This document shows, piece by piece, positions 7,028-14,401 of a stretch of 20,406 nt of DNA. The translations under genes and the position numbers were made by a program. Positions within the stretch are counted from its first letter, which is position 1, and each line of letters begins with the position of its first letter. A model generated the notes under the pieces. That model was not told where the DNA came from and made no database searches. It saw nothing but the letters and a program-made list of their open reading frames with translations. Origin of the DNA: JAZNBI01 sp045586995 (lineage in GTDB: Bacteria > Bacillota > Clostridia > Oscillospirales > CAG-272); contig JAZNBI010000009.1 of NCBI GenBank assembly GCA_045586995.1, forward strand, positions 1 to 20,406. The letters run 5' to 3'.

Positions 7028-8568
7028 CGCACTACCTCCACTTCAAAATCTGTCATATCAATTTTTCGCTCATATCCATCTTGTTCGGCAGAAAAACTGA
7101 AATTGCTATTTATTTTTGTAAATCTGATTTGCTTGATTTGCAGATACTCCTCGGGAATCTCTTCAAGACACCAAGCAAGCTCAAACTCTCCATTCGGAAT
7201 AACGGTAAAACGTTCTCCATTCTTCCATTCCTCAATATTAAGCTCCTGCATCGCAAACAAGGATAGCATTACACTCGGCAAAGCGTTTTCGGTGCTATAT
7301 TCTTTCAGCTCCGATACGCGCAAGGAATCTATGAAATCACTGATTTTGAAATGATCTTTATGTTCCATAAAGCGAAACAGATCACAACTGATATTCCGAA
7401 ATCTTGTATTCCTTATCTCAACCTGCTTTTCGTAATCGGTTTCTTCACCCGTAATATCAAGCCCTTCCTCGACTTCATTTTCGTTGATTTTGCCTTGTGG
7501 AGCATAGAAATTCTCAACGCTGAATTTCTTATCAAATTCCGGTTTTGTTAGCATAAACAAGAAAAATTTTGCCGCGTCTCCAAGCGAAGTATCCATTTTG
7601 CGCAAAGGTGAAAGAATATCTCTTTCAAAGTTTAATCGTTCAAAACGATTTACAACAAAGTTATCTCGAATCAATGCTTGATAGGATTCCGAAAGAGACG
7701 CCTTTTTGTTGATCAAGGTACGCTGCTCATCGATCGTGAGAGAAATGTTCTCTATAATCTCCTTAAGCGCACTTCTATGCTTCTGTGTGTCCTCTGTTCC
7801 AACCCCGTTTTGAAGAGCTTCTTCAAGATTTTTGGCACGTTCCTTGGCAGCCGCTTGTATCTCGGTAAGCTCTTTGTACTCATCTTCAAGCAAAGAACGA
7901 ATACGACCAACCACTGTTTCATATTGATCGACAGTAATTTTTGAAATATCCTCTCGGCAGCGAAGCAAAAAGTCATCCATACTGACCTTCATATTACGAA
8001 TACGGCTTACAAGCTCGCGGCTTGCATCAAGTGCGTCTTCGTAATTATCGCGCCGCATATATTCCTTCATTCTAAAGCGAGTTACAGAATAGTCAAGCTC
8101 GGATTCAATCTCTTTTGACCGAAATAGAAAATCAAATGCGTCATCCGTCAAATGATAACTTCCTTTTTCCTCGTTTATCAAGCGAATAGACATCGGCTCA
8201 AAGCTTTCGCTCGCACTATAAAATGTTGTGAACTCAGCCATTACACCACCGTTTTGCAAAACGTCAACGATAATGTAGCGGGCAAGAATTTTAGGATTTG
8301 TATGATAATCGGCAGGAAGCACAACCGAAAAATCCTCTAAAAACCGTTCCACATCTGCAATCGTACAGGTCTGCTCGGTTCCCAGTGTTCGATCCTTTAT
8401 GAATACAAGCACTGCAACAATCATATTATCGAGAATCCTTTTGTCCGGGATCATTTCGCGAATATGATCGGGATATTTGTAATCCAACAAGCATCGCACG
8501 ATATTTATAAATTTCATTCGCTTTTCAAAGCCTGCAAGCAGTTCTGAAAGCTCTGAACGTAAAGCCAT
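7024..8568 (-). CDS. jetA: Wadjet JetA-like kleisin subunit (DUF5716-type)
   Basis: The 514-residue protein fits JetA, the kleisin (MukF-like) subunit that joins the JetC heads. The N-terminus starts MALRSELSELLAGFEKRMKF, followed by a probable winged-helix part. A charged helical stretch (about 165-300) contains an alternating coiled-coil pattern, as in MukF-type kleisins. The C-terminal part (about 300-514) is mixed alpha/beta. It corresponds to the DUF5716 family that characterises type III Wadjet in my memory; type I JetA is DUF3375. It starts 4 bases after the jetD stop, using a GAGG that overlaps the jetD end as its ribosome binding site. The role comes from family and neighbours; no enzymatic motif is visible. 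Confidence 0.82.
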   Translation of the reverse strand: MALRSELSELLAGFEKRMKFINIVRCLLDYKYPDHIREMIPDKRILDNMIVAVLVFIKDRTLGTEQTCTIADVERFLEDFSVVLPADYHTNPKILARYIIVDVLQNGGVMAEFTTFYSASESFEPMSIRLINEEKGSYHLTDDAFDFLFRSKEIESELDYSVTRFRMKEYMRRDNYEDALDASRELVSRIRNMKVSMDDFLLRCREDISKITVDQYETVVGRIRSLLEDEYKELTEIQAAAKERAKNLEEALQNGVGTEDTQKHRSALKEIIENISLTIDEQRTLINKKASLSESYQALIRDNFVVNRFERLNFERDILSPLRKMDTSLGDAAKFFLFMLTKPEFDKKFSVENFYAPQGKINENEVEEGLDITGEETDYEKQVEIRNTRFRNISCDLFRFMEHKDHFKISDFIDSLRVSELKEYSTENALPSVMLSLFAMQELNIEEWKNGERFTVIPNGEFELAWCLEEIPEEYLQIKQIRFTKINSNFSFSAEQDGYERKIDMTDFEVEVVR

Positions 8569-8572
8569 ATGT

Positions 8573-9598
8573 TTACCTCATATTCTCCTTCAAGAATGCA
8601 TAGGTTATGATTTCTTGAGGAATTCGTTTGTTATTTTGAATGCTTTGCTCAAATAGCTTTCTTAAATTTTGATCGACCAAATCAAAGATCTGTGAGTAAT
8701 CTTCAATGCGATTGCGTTCATCATCGCTATCGGGAATATTCCTTATCTGTGCCAAGCGCAGCATTTCCTCATAAGCCGGAACGAATAGCTTGATATCAAT
8801 ATCGGGGTTCGCACGAACGGCACTCAAATAAATGTTCAGTCCTGCGCGATCAATATCTCCCCAATAGAGATATTTTACCTCTGAACCGATAAACTCTGTG
8901 TATGAAGTCAATGCGCTTATTCCGCTAACTTTATTACCACAACCGTAAACAACCCCATCAATATGGGCATCAAAGATGTTCGTTGCATTGTTTTCAAACA
9001 TCATACGGCGAATGTTAAACCAAATATCCTTGTTTTCACAAATCAAAAGCGTCATTTGAGCTTTTCTGTCGGGAATATAGTCATTGAAGCAATATTCAGG
9101 GGTATCATAAAAAGCAAGCGTGTCTGCCGTGATCCCGATACGTTCAAGTAAAGCACAAAAAGTTTTATCGTCAAGTGCTTTTTCTTCATCGAATATTTCA
9201 AACGAGCGTTCCTTGCGAGAAATAGAAATCTCATTTGCACTTCGAGAAAACAAATAACGGTCGAGTCTTTGAAATAGGAAACAATATTTCTTATATTCTT
9301 CCGGCTTTGACTGCAAATAGCCATTACTCTGAAGTAGGGGATGGAGCGCACTTATCTCTTTCAATTCAGCTTCATAGGTATCTTGCGGAAATGATACCTT
9401 ATATTTCAAATAAATTGGATACAACCGATTTCCGTTCGTTTTTGAACTTTTTATCGGGGATAAGATTTGCTGTTCAGAAAGAACCGATATTATTCCGAAT
9501 AGTTCCTCGTCCGAAGATGTTGCAAAAACAGTCTCCATATCCATCTTGGAAATTGTCTTTTTGCCGTATTTCTTTAGTTTTTCTATATATTTCATCAT
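8573..9598 (-). CDS. jetD: Wadjet JetD, TOPRIM (topo VI-like) plasmid nuclease
   Basis: JetD is the nuclease of Wadjet: it dimerises, is activated by the JetABC motor, and makes double-strand cuts in circular plasmids. The 341-residue protein has an N-terminal winged-helix-like part (1-65) and a C-terminal DUF2220/TOPRIM domain. The TOPRIM residues are visible: LLICENKD with Glu188, a glycine turn GCGNK (219-223), and the metal-binding DID at 248-250 within YLYWGDIDRAG. The C-terminus carries the RIPQEI motif (325-330) typical of the family. An upstream ATG at 9631 lies inside the HTH gene. The ATG at 9596-9598 sits two bases after the HTH stop codon, with GGCGGAATAAG as a weak ribosome binding site, and is preferred; the next codon is also ATG. 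Confidence 0.9.
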   Translation of the reverse strand: MMKYIEKLKKYGKKTISKMDMETVFATSSDEELFGIISVLSEQQILSPIKSSKTNGNRLYPIYLKYKVSFPQDTYEAELKEISALHPLLQSNGYLQSKPEEYKKYCFLFQRLDRYLFSRSANEISISRKERSFEIFDEEKALDDKTFCALLERIGITADTLAFYDTPEYCFNDYIPDRKAQMTLLICENKDIWFNIRRMMFENNATNIFDAHIDGVVYGCGNKVSGISALTSYTEFIGSEVKYLYWGDIDRAGLNIYLSAVRANPDIDIKLFVPAYEEMLRLAQIRNIPDSDDERNRIEDYSQIFDLVDQNLRKLFEQSIQNNKRIPQEIITYAFLKENMR

Positions 9599-9600
9599 TC

Positions 9601-9795
9601 TTATTCCGCCGCTTGTCCACTCTTGATCCATTCGTCAACTTCGCTAACCTTGAATTTCCAATTGCGTCCGACCTTATGTGCGGGCATATTTTTTGTTGCG
9701 ATCCAAACAAGCATCGTGTCGCGACTAATGCCCAAATAGGCGCAGATTTCTTTGGTGGAGTACCAACGGTCAGGCATTTCATTATTCATAATCAT
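9601..9795 (-). CDS. Small excisionase-like helix-turn-helix protein
   Basis: The 64-residue protein belongs to the excisionase/MerR-like HTH_17 group. The core is WYSTKEICAYLGISRDTMLV (the HTH), then a wing KVGRNWKFKVSEVDEWI, which is the standard Xis-type pattern. It would bind DNA, either as an element excision factor or as a transcription regulator. It is the first gene of the Wadjet transcript and ends only two bases before the jetD start. The start chosen is the ATG at 9793-9795, 8 bases after AGGAG; an ATG at 9816 has no good site. A perfect inverted repeat at its own promoter makes autoregulation plausible. Its role in Wadjet, if any, is unknown. Confidence 0.85.
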   Translation of the reverse strand: MIMNNEMPDRWYSTKEICAYLGISRDTMLVWIATKNMPAHKVGRNWKFKVSEVDEWIKSGQAAE

Positions 9796-9831
9796 ATCTA
9801 ACTCTCCTAAAAACAAAAGTTATGTATTTTT

Positions 9832-9860
9832 ATTATATCACGCTTTTGAAAGATTTTCAA
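9832..9860 (-). promoter_or_regulatory. Promoter of the HTH-jetDABC operon with palindromic operator
   Basis: On the minus strand TTGAAA (9855-9860) and TATAAT (9832-9837) are 17 bases apart. The -35 box is one arm of a perfect inverted repeat, TTGAAA/TTTCAA with a 3-base spacer (9846-9860), a plausible operator for the HTH protein just downstream. Confidence 0.75.
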
Positions 9861-9893
9861 TATATTTGTCGGATTTTGTAGGATATATATGGA

Positions 9894-9933
9894 TAAAAAG
9901 CGGTGCTATCCACAAAACGCAAATAGCACCGCT
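9894..9933 (-). terminator. Terminator of the tnpV-DUF6809 unit
   Basis: A perfect 11-bp stem, AGCGGTGCTAT (9899-9909) with ATAGCACCGCT (9923-9933) and a 13-base loop, is followed on the minus strand by TTTTTAT. It begins 6 bases after the DUF6809 stop and lies just upstream of the Wadjet promoter, insulating the two units. Confidence 0.8.
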
Positions 9934-9938
9934 AAAGA

Positions 9939-10205
9939 TTATTCAGTTAATGTTTCAATAGCAATCTGCATCCCAAGTTTGAAAGCATACTCAAAGATAG
10001 CAGCTTCTGCCAAGCTCATATACTCGCTCCAACAATCGTGGAACTTTTCAAATGTTTCTTTCTGCTCGTCGGAAAAGCTTTTCTCCAAGTCCTCGTGGTG
10101 ACGCGACATATAGCCGAGAAGTTCTTTCATTTCCTTGGAGTTGGTTCGGCTATCTTCTTGTGGAATAATATTTCCGTGCCAAAGTTCGTTGATGATCGAC
10201 TTCAT
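9939..10205 (-). CDS. DUF6809-family small protein
   Basis: The 88-residue soluble protein starts MKSIINELWHGNIIP, a pattern I associate with DUF6809, a family of unknown function common in clostridial mobile elements. It is acidic and helical and has no cysteine pairs, membrane segment or catalytic motif. Its ATG overlaps the tnpV stop as ATGA (10202-10205), and a GGGAGG site lies upstream inside tnpV, so the two are translated together. The partnership with tnpV suggests an element maintenance role rather than defence, but that is only inference. Confidence 0.75.
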   Translation of the reverse strand: MKSIINELWHGNIIPQEDSRTNSKEMKELLGYMSRHHEDLEKSFSDEQKETFEKFHDCWSEYMSLAEAAIFEYAFKLGMQIAIETLTE

Positions 10206-10585
10206 ACCAACACCACCTCCCGCAAAACGATTTCTTCCGCGCTTGCCTTGATGTTGTTCATCTCAGCAACCCAACGGAGCATATCGTGAGCCTTCAAATC
10301 CTCGTCAATACCTCTTTCGGCAGAGAGGCGGGGGATGATGCTATCAAGCATTTCATTTGCTTCAAGGTCTATCTCGTGCAACCGAGTGTTTAACTTGCCT
10401 TCGGTCAGCAGGGTGGTGTATCTTCCGCGACGGTGGTTCTTGATGTAATAAAGGTGCATCCGCCCGTATTTGCCGATTTGATGGTCGGTCTGTTCGGGAA
10501 GTGCAATATCGGGAATAAGGTGTCCGTTTTCCTCGCGGTAAGTTCCTCCGAGGTTTTCGTAAAGGGATTCAAAGTTCTTTTTCAT
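10202..10585 (-). CDS. tnpV: Transposon-encoded protein TnpV
   Basis: The 127-residue protein matches the TnpV family first named in Tn4451: an N-terminus around NFESLYENLGGTYREENGH, then PDIALPE, and a basic middle (YIKNHRRGRYTTLL) followed by GKLNTRLHEID. The biochemical function of TnpV is unknown, but its presence marks clostridial mobilizable elements. The ATG at 10583-10585 follows GGAGG by 8 bases and was preferred over an ATG 15 bases upstream that lies next to the ribosome binding site. It forms a two-gene unit with DUF6809, closed by the hairpin at 9894-9933. Confidence 0.88.
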   Translation of the reverse strand: MKKNFESLYENLGGTYREENGHLIPDIALPEQTDHQIGKYGRMHLYYIKNHRRGRYTTLLTEGKLNTRLHEIDLEANEMLDSIIPRLSAERGIDEDLKAHDMLRWVAEMNNIKASAEEIVLREVVLV

Positions 10586-10612
10586 TGTAGTATCCTCCAA
10601 AATTAGATTTTT

Positions 10613-10641
10613 ATTTTACTACAATTCATACTCGCATCCAA
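10613..10641 (-). promoter_or_regulatory. Probable promoter of tnpV
   Basis: On the minus strand TTGGAT (10636-10641) and TAAAAT (10613-10618) are 17 bases apart, ending about 28 bases before the tnpV start. The -35 is imperfect, so this is moderate evidence. Confidence 0.5.
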
Positions 10642-10650
10642 ACCAATCAA

Positions 10651-10696
10651 CAAAAATGCCAAGGGACACCTACCTGCTTTATGGTAGGTGTCCCTT
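10651..10696 (-). terminator. Perfect 14-bp hairpin, probable terminator
   Basis: Arms AAGGGACACCTACC (10661-10674) and GGTAGGTGTCCCTT (10683-10696) pair perfectly around an 8-base loop. On the minus strand the stem is followed by GGCATTTTTG. On the plus strand it is followed by GCGGCTCTTTTTCTTTT, so it may act in both directions. It separates tnpV from the MATE side and lies close to the likely element edge. Confidence 0.65.
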
Positions 10697-10723
10697 GCGG
10701 CTCTTTTTCTTTTGGAGCTACTC

Positions 10724-10784
10724 TGAAGCCTTCCCCCTTTGTGGGGAAGGTGGATTTGCCGCAAGGCAAAGACGGATGAGGGTG
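10724..10784. repeat. Copy of an interspersed clostridial hairpin repeat
   Basis: Two short hairpins lie in series: CCTTCCCC (729-736 of the 10 kb block, i.e. 10729-10736) with GGGGAAGG (10743-10750), and TTTGCC/GGCAAA (10755-10770). They are followed by GACGGATGAGGGTG. I recognise this arrangement as an abundant dispersed repeat in gut Clostridia intergenic DNA, often ending in GGATGAGGG. Family membership is from memory and only one copy is in this window. A further GAGGG/CCCTC pair lies at 10789-10802. Confidence 0.55.
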
Positions 10785-10877
10785 CATTGAGGGCTTTCCC
10801 TCGCTTACACGTCACGAAGCCCCTCGCCGTTCTGCTGTTTGTTCGAAAAATTTTGATTGCAGTCTTTGGGGTATATA

Positions 10878-10900
10878 AACCACCACCCCAAGTGGTGGTT
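10878..10900. other. Perfect 9-bp hairpin downstream of the MATE gene
   Basis: AACCACCAC (10878-10886) and GTGGTGGTT (10892-10900) pair around a 5-base loop. It lies 48 bases after the MATE stop on the minus strand. It lacks a clear T-run, so terminator function is uncertain. The rest of the 10606-10948 gap holds no gene I can support. Confidence 0.4.
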
Positions 10901-10948
10901 ATGATTTTGATAGGATTTTATTGCTTTTTAAGACGCATTATAATGATT

Positions 10949-12316
10949 TTATGCCGGCTTTTGATTTTCGTGTGTAAGATTTTTCATCCATTTAAAACGG
11001 TTTATCTTTATTACAGCGACGAAGCATTTGAGTATCTGGTCACATTTCAGGCAAGCAAACACAACCCAAGGCGGAGCGGAAAGTGCTGTTGCGATAATTG
11101 CAGACGGTAACACTACAAGAAAAACGAAAATGCAGTCGTTTTTGAAAACGAACGAGATGTCACCGCCGCTTTTGACAAGTCCGAAAAGACATGCCGCCTG
11201 ATAGCACGTACCGATTATCGTAATACTGATTACGTTTATCAACTGCCTTGCTTGCTCTGCCGCGGCGGGAGAGACGTTGTAAATTGAGATATACGGGTCA
11301 CGTAAAAGGCGTAGCGCGCCGCCCGTCAGAAGCCCGAGGGTGATAAAAATGATTTGCGTGGTTTTTGCGTATTCGCGCATCTTTTCTTCTTCGCCGCGCC
11401 CGATGGTTTTTCCCGTGATTATTCCGACTGCTCCCGACATTCCGTTCATTACTACGTAAGCAAGATTGTGAAGAGTATTTGCAACGGATAGCGCGGCAAC
11501 AACTCCTTCGGCGCTTTGTCTGCCCATTATTGCGGAATTGGAAAGCATGTTGGTTGCCCATACAAGCTGACCTGCAATTATTGGAGTGCCGTAGCGGATA
11601 AAATCGCGTAAAAGGGTTTTGTCCGTAAGAAGAATATCTCGGGGCTTGTAATTGAGCTTTTTATCAATAACAAAAACGTATATGACGATTATCGCGCACT
11701 CGGCTATTCTGGACACGAGGGTTGCGATTGCTGCTCCGCGAATTCCAAGCTCCGGCGCGCCGAGCTTTCCGAAAATCAAAGCGTAGTTGAGAACTGCATT
11801 TATAATTAAAGAAACGATAGAAACGTAGAGCCCGATCCTCGGTGTTTCGACTGCTCTCATCGAGGCGATAAGTGCCTGGGTTATACAGAAAAACACGTAA
11901 GAAAAGGCAACCGTACGCAAATATTCTGCTCCGGAAGAAATGATTTGTACGTCATCGGTGAAAAGAGAGATGACTGTGTTAGGCACAGACACACAAACAG
12001 CCGAGATGAGAGTTCCAAATACGAGAGTAAAGCGTAAGCCAACGGTGACTATTTTCTTTATACTTTCCGTATCGCGCTTTCCCCAGTATTGTGCCGCGAG
12101 AACAAGTATTGCTCCCTCTATACCGCCTGAGAAGATTTGCAATAGCGTTTGTATCTGATTTCCCATGTAAACACCGGAAATAGCCACGTCGCCAAGTCTT
12201 CCGACCATCACGTTGTCGAGAAGTCCTACAAGGAAGGTGACAAGGTTCTGAAGAGCGATGGGAACGGCTAAGAGGATGAGAGATTTGTAAAAGTCTTTGT
12301 CTTTGGTTAAAATCAT
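10949..12316 (-). CDS. MATE-family multidrug/metabolite efflux protein
   Basis: The 455-residue membrane protein is a MATE transporter, which exports drugs or metabolites in exchange for Na+ or H+. The family pattern is clear: after the N-terminal FYKSLILLAVPIALQNLV comes a LDNVMVGRLGDVAISGVYMG stretch, then about twelve hydrophobic segments in two homologous halves (the second begins near FIRYGTPIIAGQLVW). The length is normal for the family and the C-terminus is intact, so the nearby mobile element did not truncate it. The start ATG at 12314-12316 follows a GGAAGG site. A palindrome overlaps its probable -10 box, hinting at local repression. The substrate cannot be told. Confidence 0.92.
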   Translation of the reverse strand: MILTKDKDFYKSLILLAVPIALQNLVTFLVGLLDNVMVGRLGDVAISGVYMGNQIQTLLQIFSGGIEGAILVLAAQYWGKRDTESIKKIVTVGLRFTLVFGTLISAVCVSVPNTVISLFTDDVQIISSGAEYLRTVAFSYVFFCITQALIASMRAVETPRIGLYVSIVSLIINAVLNYALIFGKLGAPELGIRGAAIATLVSRIAECAIIVIYVFVIDKKLNYKPRDILLTDKTLLRDFIRYGTPIIAGQLVWATNMLSNSAIMGRQSAEGVVAALSVANTLHNLAYVVMNGMSGAVGIITGKTIGRGEEEKMREYAKTTQIIFITLGLLTGGALRLLRDPYISIYNVSPAAAEQARQLINVISITIIGTCYQAACLFGLVKSGGDISFVFKNDCIFVFLVVLPSAIIATALSAPPWVVFACLKCDQILKCFVAVIKINRFKWMKNLTHENQKPA

Positions 12317-12331
12317 TTTTTTGTCCTTCCT

Positions 12332-12351
12332 ATGTAAAGTATAATTTACAT
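12332..12351 (-). promoter_or_regulatory. Palindromic operator overlapping the MATE -10 region
   Basis: ATGTAAA (12332-12338) and TTTACAT (12345-12351) form a perfect 7-bp inverted repeat with a 6-base spacer. On the minus strand it contains TATACT (12338-12343), a likely -10 box; the -35 is poor. This resembles a site for a MarR- or TetR-type repressor, but no such regulator gene is adjacent. Confidence 0.45.
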
Positions 12352-12502
12352 TATTGTGTTAAAAAACAGGTTGATTTATTCGTGCGAGCGTCTGAAATTT
12401 TACACGCATGGGGGTCTAACCATTTTTTTGTGCGTAAAAACTCCTCGAAGTGGCCTTTATCGAAAAATTCGAACGCGAGGCGCGTTTCATTGGATGAGGG
12501 GC

Positions 12503-12531
12503 TTGACAAACGTATTTTTAAGTGTTATAAT
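12503..12531 (+). promoter_or_regulatory. Consensus promoter of the LRR lipoprotein gene
   Basis: TTGACA (12503-12508) and TATAAT (12526-12531) are exactly 17 bases apart, a perfect sigma-A promoter 37 bases before the start codon. Confidence 0.85.
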
Positions 12532-12567
12532 TATTAAATGATATAAATAATTTAAAAGGAAAAAGAT

Positions 12568-14340
12568 ATGAAAATTAAAAGTACAGTGTTTGCCGTTGTA
12601 GCGACGCTTACCGTTATTGTGGTAGCAATGCTCGGTTTTTCATCTTGTAATTTAATAAGTAAATCTCACTCGGACGGGAAATTCGTGTATACATGGAACG
12701 AAGAGGACGGTGGATATTATATATCAGCGGACAAAGCCGTATATGACGAAGCGTTGGTAATTCCCGCAAGCTACGAGGGAAAACCGGTCGTTGCTATTTC
12801 TCAAGCCGGATTTGAGGGGTGCCGTGGATTTAAGAGCGTAAGTATTCCCGTTTCCGTGAAAAAGGTTAATTATGCCGCATTCAAGAACTGCAAGGATCTT
12901 GAGCGTATAGATTGGACAGAGAGCGGTGTAGAATCTATCGGAAATGCTGTTTTTTATGAGTGCGATTCCCTTAAAAGCATCAGCTTCCCCAAAAATATAC
13001 GGGTTATATCCAACAGTGTTCTTTACGGTTGCGATTCGCTCACCGATATTGACGTGGGAAATAACGTCGGAGTCATCATGGACAAGGCATTTTCCCGTTG
13101 TAAATCTCTTAAAAGCATAGAGATACCAAAGACTGTGGTTCGTATAGGCGATTCTGTTTTTTACAGATGTACGAATCTCAGCGAGATTAAGATGGACAAG
13201 GACGGCGAGCTTGAGGACATCGGAAGGCTTGCGTTTAAGGATTGCTTGAGTCTTAAAGAAGTAGTCTTTCCTAAAAATCTCAGCACCATAGGTTCTTGCG
13301 CATTCGACGGGTGTGCAGGGCTTTCCTCGGTCAGCTTCACGGGTGGAAATCTCAAGCAGTTTGGCGCTTCGGCGTTTAACGGGTGCGAATCGCTTGACAA
13401 GGTAGAGATTGCCGATATTGCAAACTGGTGCGGAGTTAATTTCATAGGCGACGACTACTCGAATCCTATTTATATGGGACAGAAGGTATATACGAACGGC
13501 AAGCTTGTTCTCCGTCTTGAGATTCCGGCTAACGTAAAATACATTGCGCCGCGAGCGTTTAAAAACGCAACCCGTATCGTCAGCGTTACTTTGCCGAGCG
13601 GATTTAATTACGAAAAGGATAAGGACGGAAATCTTCCGATAGGAAAGGACGCGTTCCTTTATTGCTACAAGCTTGTTGAGATACACAATTACTCAATGCT
13701 TCAGATACAGCTTGATTCTTATTCTCTTGCGCAGAACGGCTATATAGGTGCTTACGTAAAGGGCGACGTCAGGTATTATTACAGCATTGAATATAATCCC
13801 GGCGGAGGATATTATTACGGAGAGCCCGGTGCAATTTACACAGAGGACAAGGCTTTCCAACTTAAAGATAACGGCGAGCGTTTTTATGAAACGAGCATAT
13901 ATGAAAAGGACGGATTCCTTTTCTACAAGAACGGCTCTGACCATTATCTTCTTGAATATATAGGAACCGACCCCGATAACCCGGCAAGTGAAATATTCCT
14001 GCCCGAGCTCGACCAGAGATACGGAATTTATATCGGTGCGTTCTTTGGACAAAGAGGGATAAAAAAGGTCGTTATACCCAACAGCGTTCACGAGCTTGGA
14101 CACTATGTGTTCTATAGCTGCTACGACCTTGAGCAGGTTTATATTCCCGATACGGTTACCTCAATGGGCGAGTCTGTGTTCGGAAAGTGCGATAAGGTAG
14201 AGCTTTACGTTGAGTCGATAGGCCATAAGGTAGGCTGGCACCCAAGCTGGCGTTACATTACGGAAGATGACCACATTGAGCCGTTATATGGGCAGAAAAA
14301 GAGCGAGCTTGATTGGATAGCTGAAATGAAAAAGAATTAA
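12568..14340 (+). CDS. BspA-like leucine-rich-repeat surface lipoprotein
   Basis: The 590-residue protein starts with a lipoprotein signal peptide: KIK, a hydrophobic core, and the lipobox LGFSSC with Cys27 as the lipidated residue. Residues about 65-345 hold LRR_5 (BspA/TpLRR) repeats of roughly 23 residues with the recurring pattern of AF..C.SL..I.IP. Examples are FKNCKDLERI, FYECDSLKSI, FSRCKSLKSI and FDGCAGLSSV. A second repeat block lies at about 495-550, after a Tyr/Gly-rich insert (about 395-430). BspA-like proteins typically bind host or bacterial surface molecules; the ligand is unknown here. The start follows AAGGA at a 7-base spacing. It is a single-gene unit with its own promoter, and its end converges on a terminator shared with the AEC gene. 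Confidence 0.9.
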   Translation: MKIKSTVFAVVATLTVIVVAMLGFSSCNLISKSHSDGKFVYTWNEEDGGYYISADKAVYDEALVIPASYEGKPVVAISQAGFEGCRGFKSVSIPVSVKKVNYAAFKNCKDLERIDWTESGVESIGNAVFYECDSLKSISFPKNIRVISNSVLYGCDSLTDIDVGNNVGVIMDKAFSRCKSLKSIEIPKTVVRIGDSVFYRCTNLSEIKMDKDGELEDIGRLAFKDCLSLKEVVFPKNLSTIGSCAFDGCAGLSSVSFTGGNLKQFGASAFNGCESLDKVEIADIANWCGVNFIGDDYSNPIYMGQKVYTNGKLVLRLEIPANVKYIAPRAFKNATRIVSVTLPSGFNYEKDKDGNLPIGKDAFLYCYKLVEIHNYSMLQIQLDSYSLAQNGYIGAYVKGDVRYYYSIEYNPGGGYYYGEPGAIYTEDKAFQLKDNGERFYETSIYEKDGFLFYKNGSDHYLLEYIGTDPDNPASEIFLPELDQRYGIYIGAFFGQRGIKKVVIPNSVHELGHYVFYSCYDLEQVYIPDTVTSMGESVFGKCDKVELYVESIGHKVGWHPSWRYITEDDHIEPLYGQKKSELDWIAEMKKN

Positions 14341-14354
14341 AACCGAGTAAAATA

Positions 14355-14387
14355 GCGAGAAACCTCACCTCGTGTGAAGTTTCTCGC
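14355..14387. terminator. Bidirectional terminator between convergent genes
   Basis: A 14-bp stem with one mismatch (14355-14368 with 14374-14387, 5-base loop CTCGT) starts 14 bases after the LRR gene stop and 14 bases past the AEC gene end. T-rich sequence follows on both strands, so it can serve both convergent genes. Confidence 0.75.
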
Positions 14388-14401
14388 ATTGATTTTGAAA
14401 A

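Larger units (their letters stand above)
1..10700. mobile_element. Integrated mobilizable element with Wadjet cargo (left end outside window, right end approximate)
   Basis: The block combines a MobV relaxase with an RSA-type oriT, a tnpV gene, a DUF6809 gene, an excisionase-like HTH gene and a four-gene defence operon, nearly all on the minus strand. This is accessory content set against ordinary chromosomal genes (MATE, AEC, his) to the right. In Tn4451 the transposon carries tnpV and a Mob/Pre-type tnpZ with catP between them; here Wadjet sits between tnpV and the relaxase, so a Tn4451-like ancestry is inferred. No serine or tyrosine recombinase is visible, so it either lies left of the window or has been lost. 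The right boundary is inferred to fall in the hairpin-rich gap between tnpV (10585) and the MATE gene (10949). No terminal repeats were proven. Confidence 0.65.

Noticed and set aside
10949..12316. MATE gene disrupted by the mobile element
   Set aside because: The protein has normal length with both halves, and its C-terminal end looks natural, so the insertion lies beyond its stop codon.
12724..13686. 320-codon minus-strand ORF inside the LRR gene
   Set aside because: It is the antisense of a clear lipoprotein gene with signal peptide, repeats, promoter and ribosome binding site; no family match or start signal of its own.
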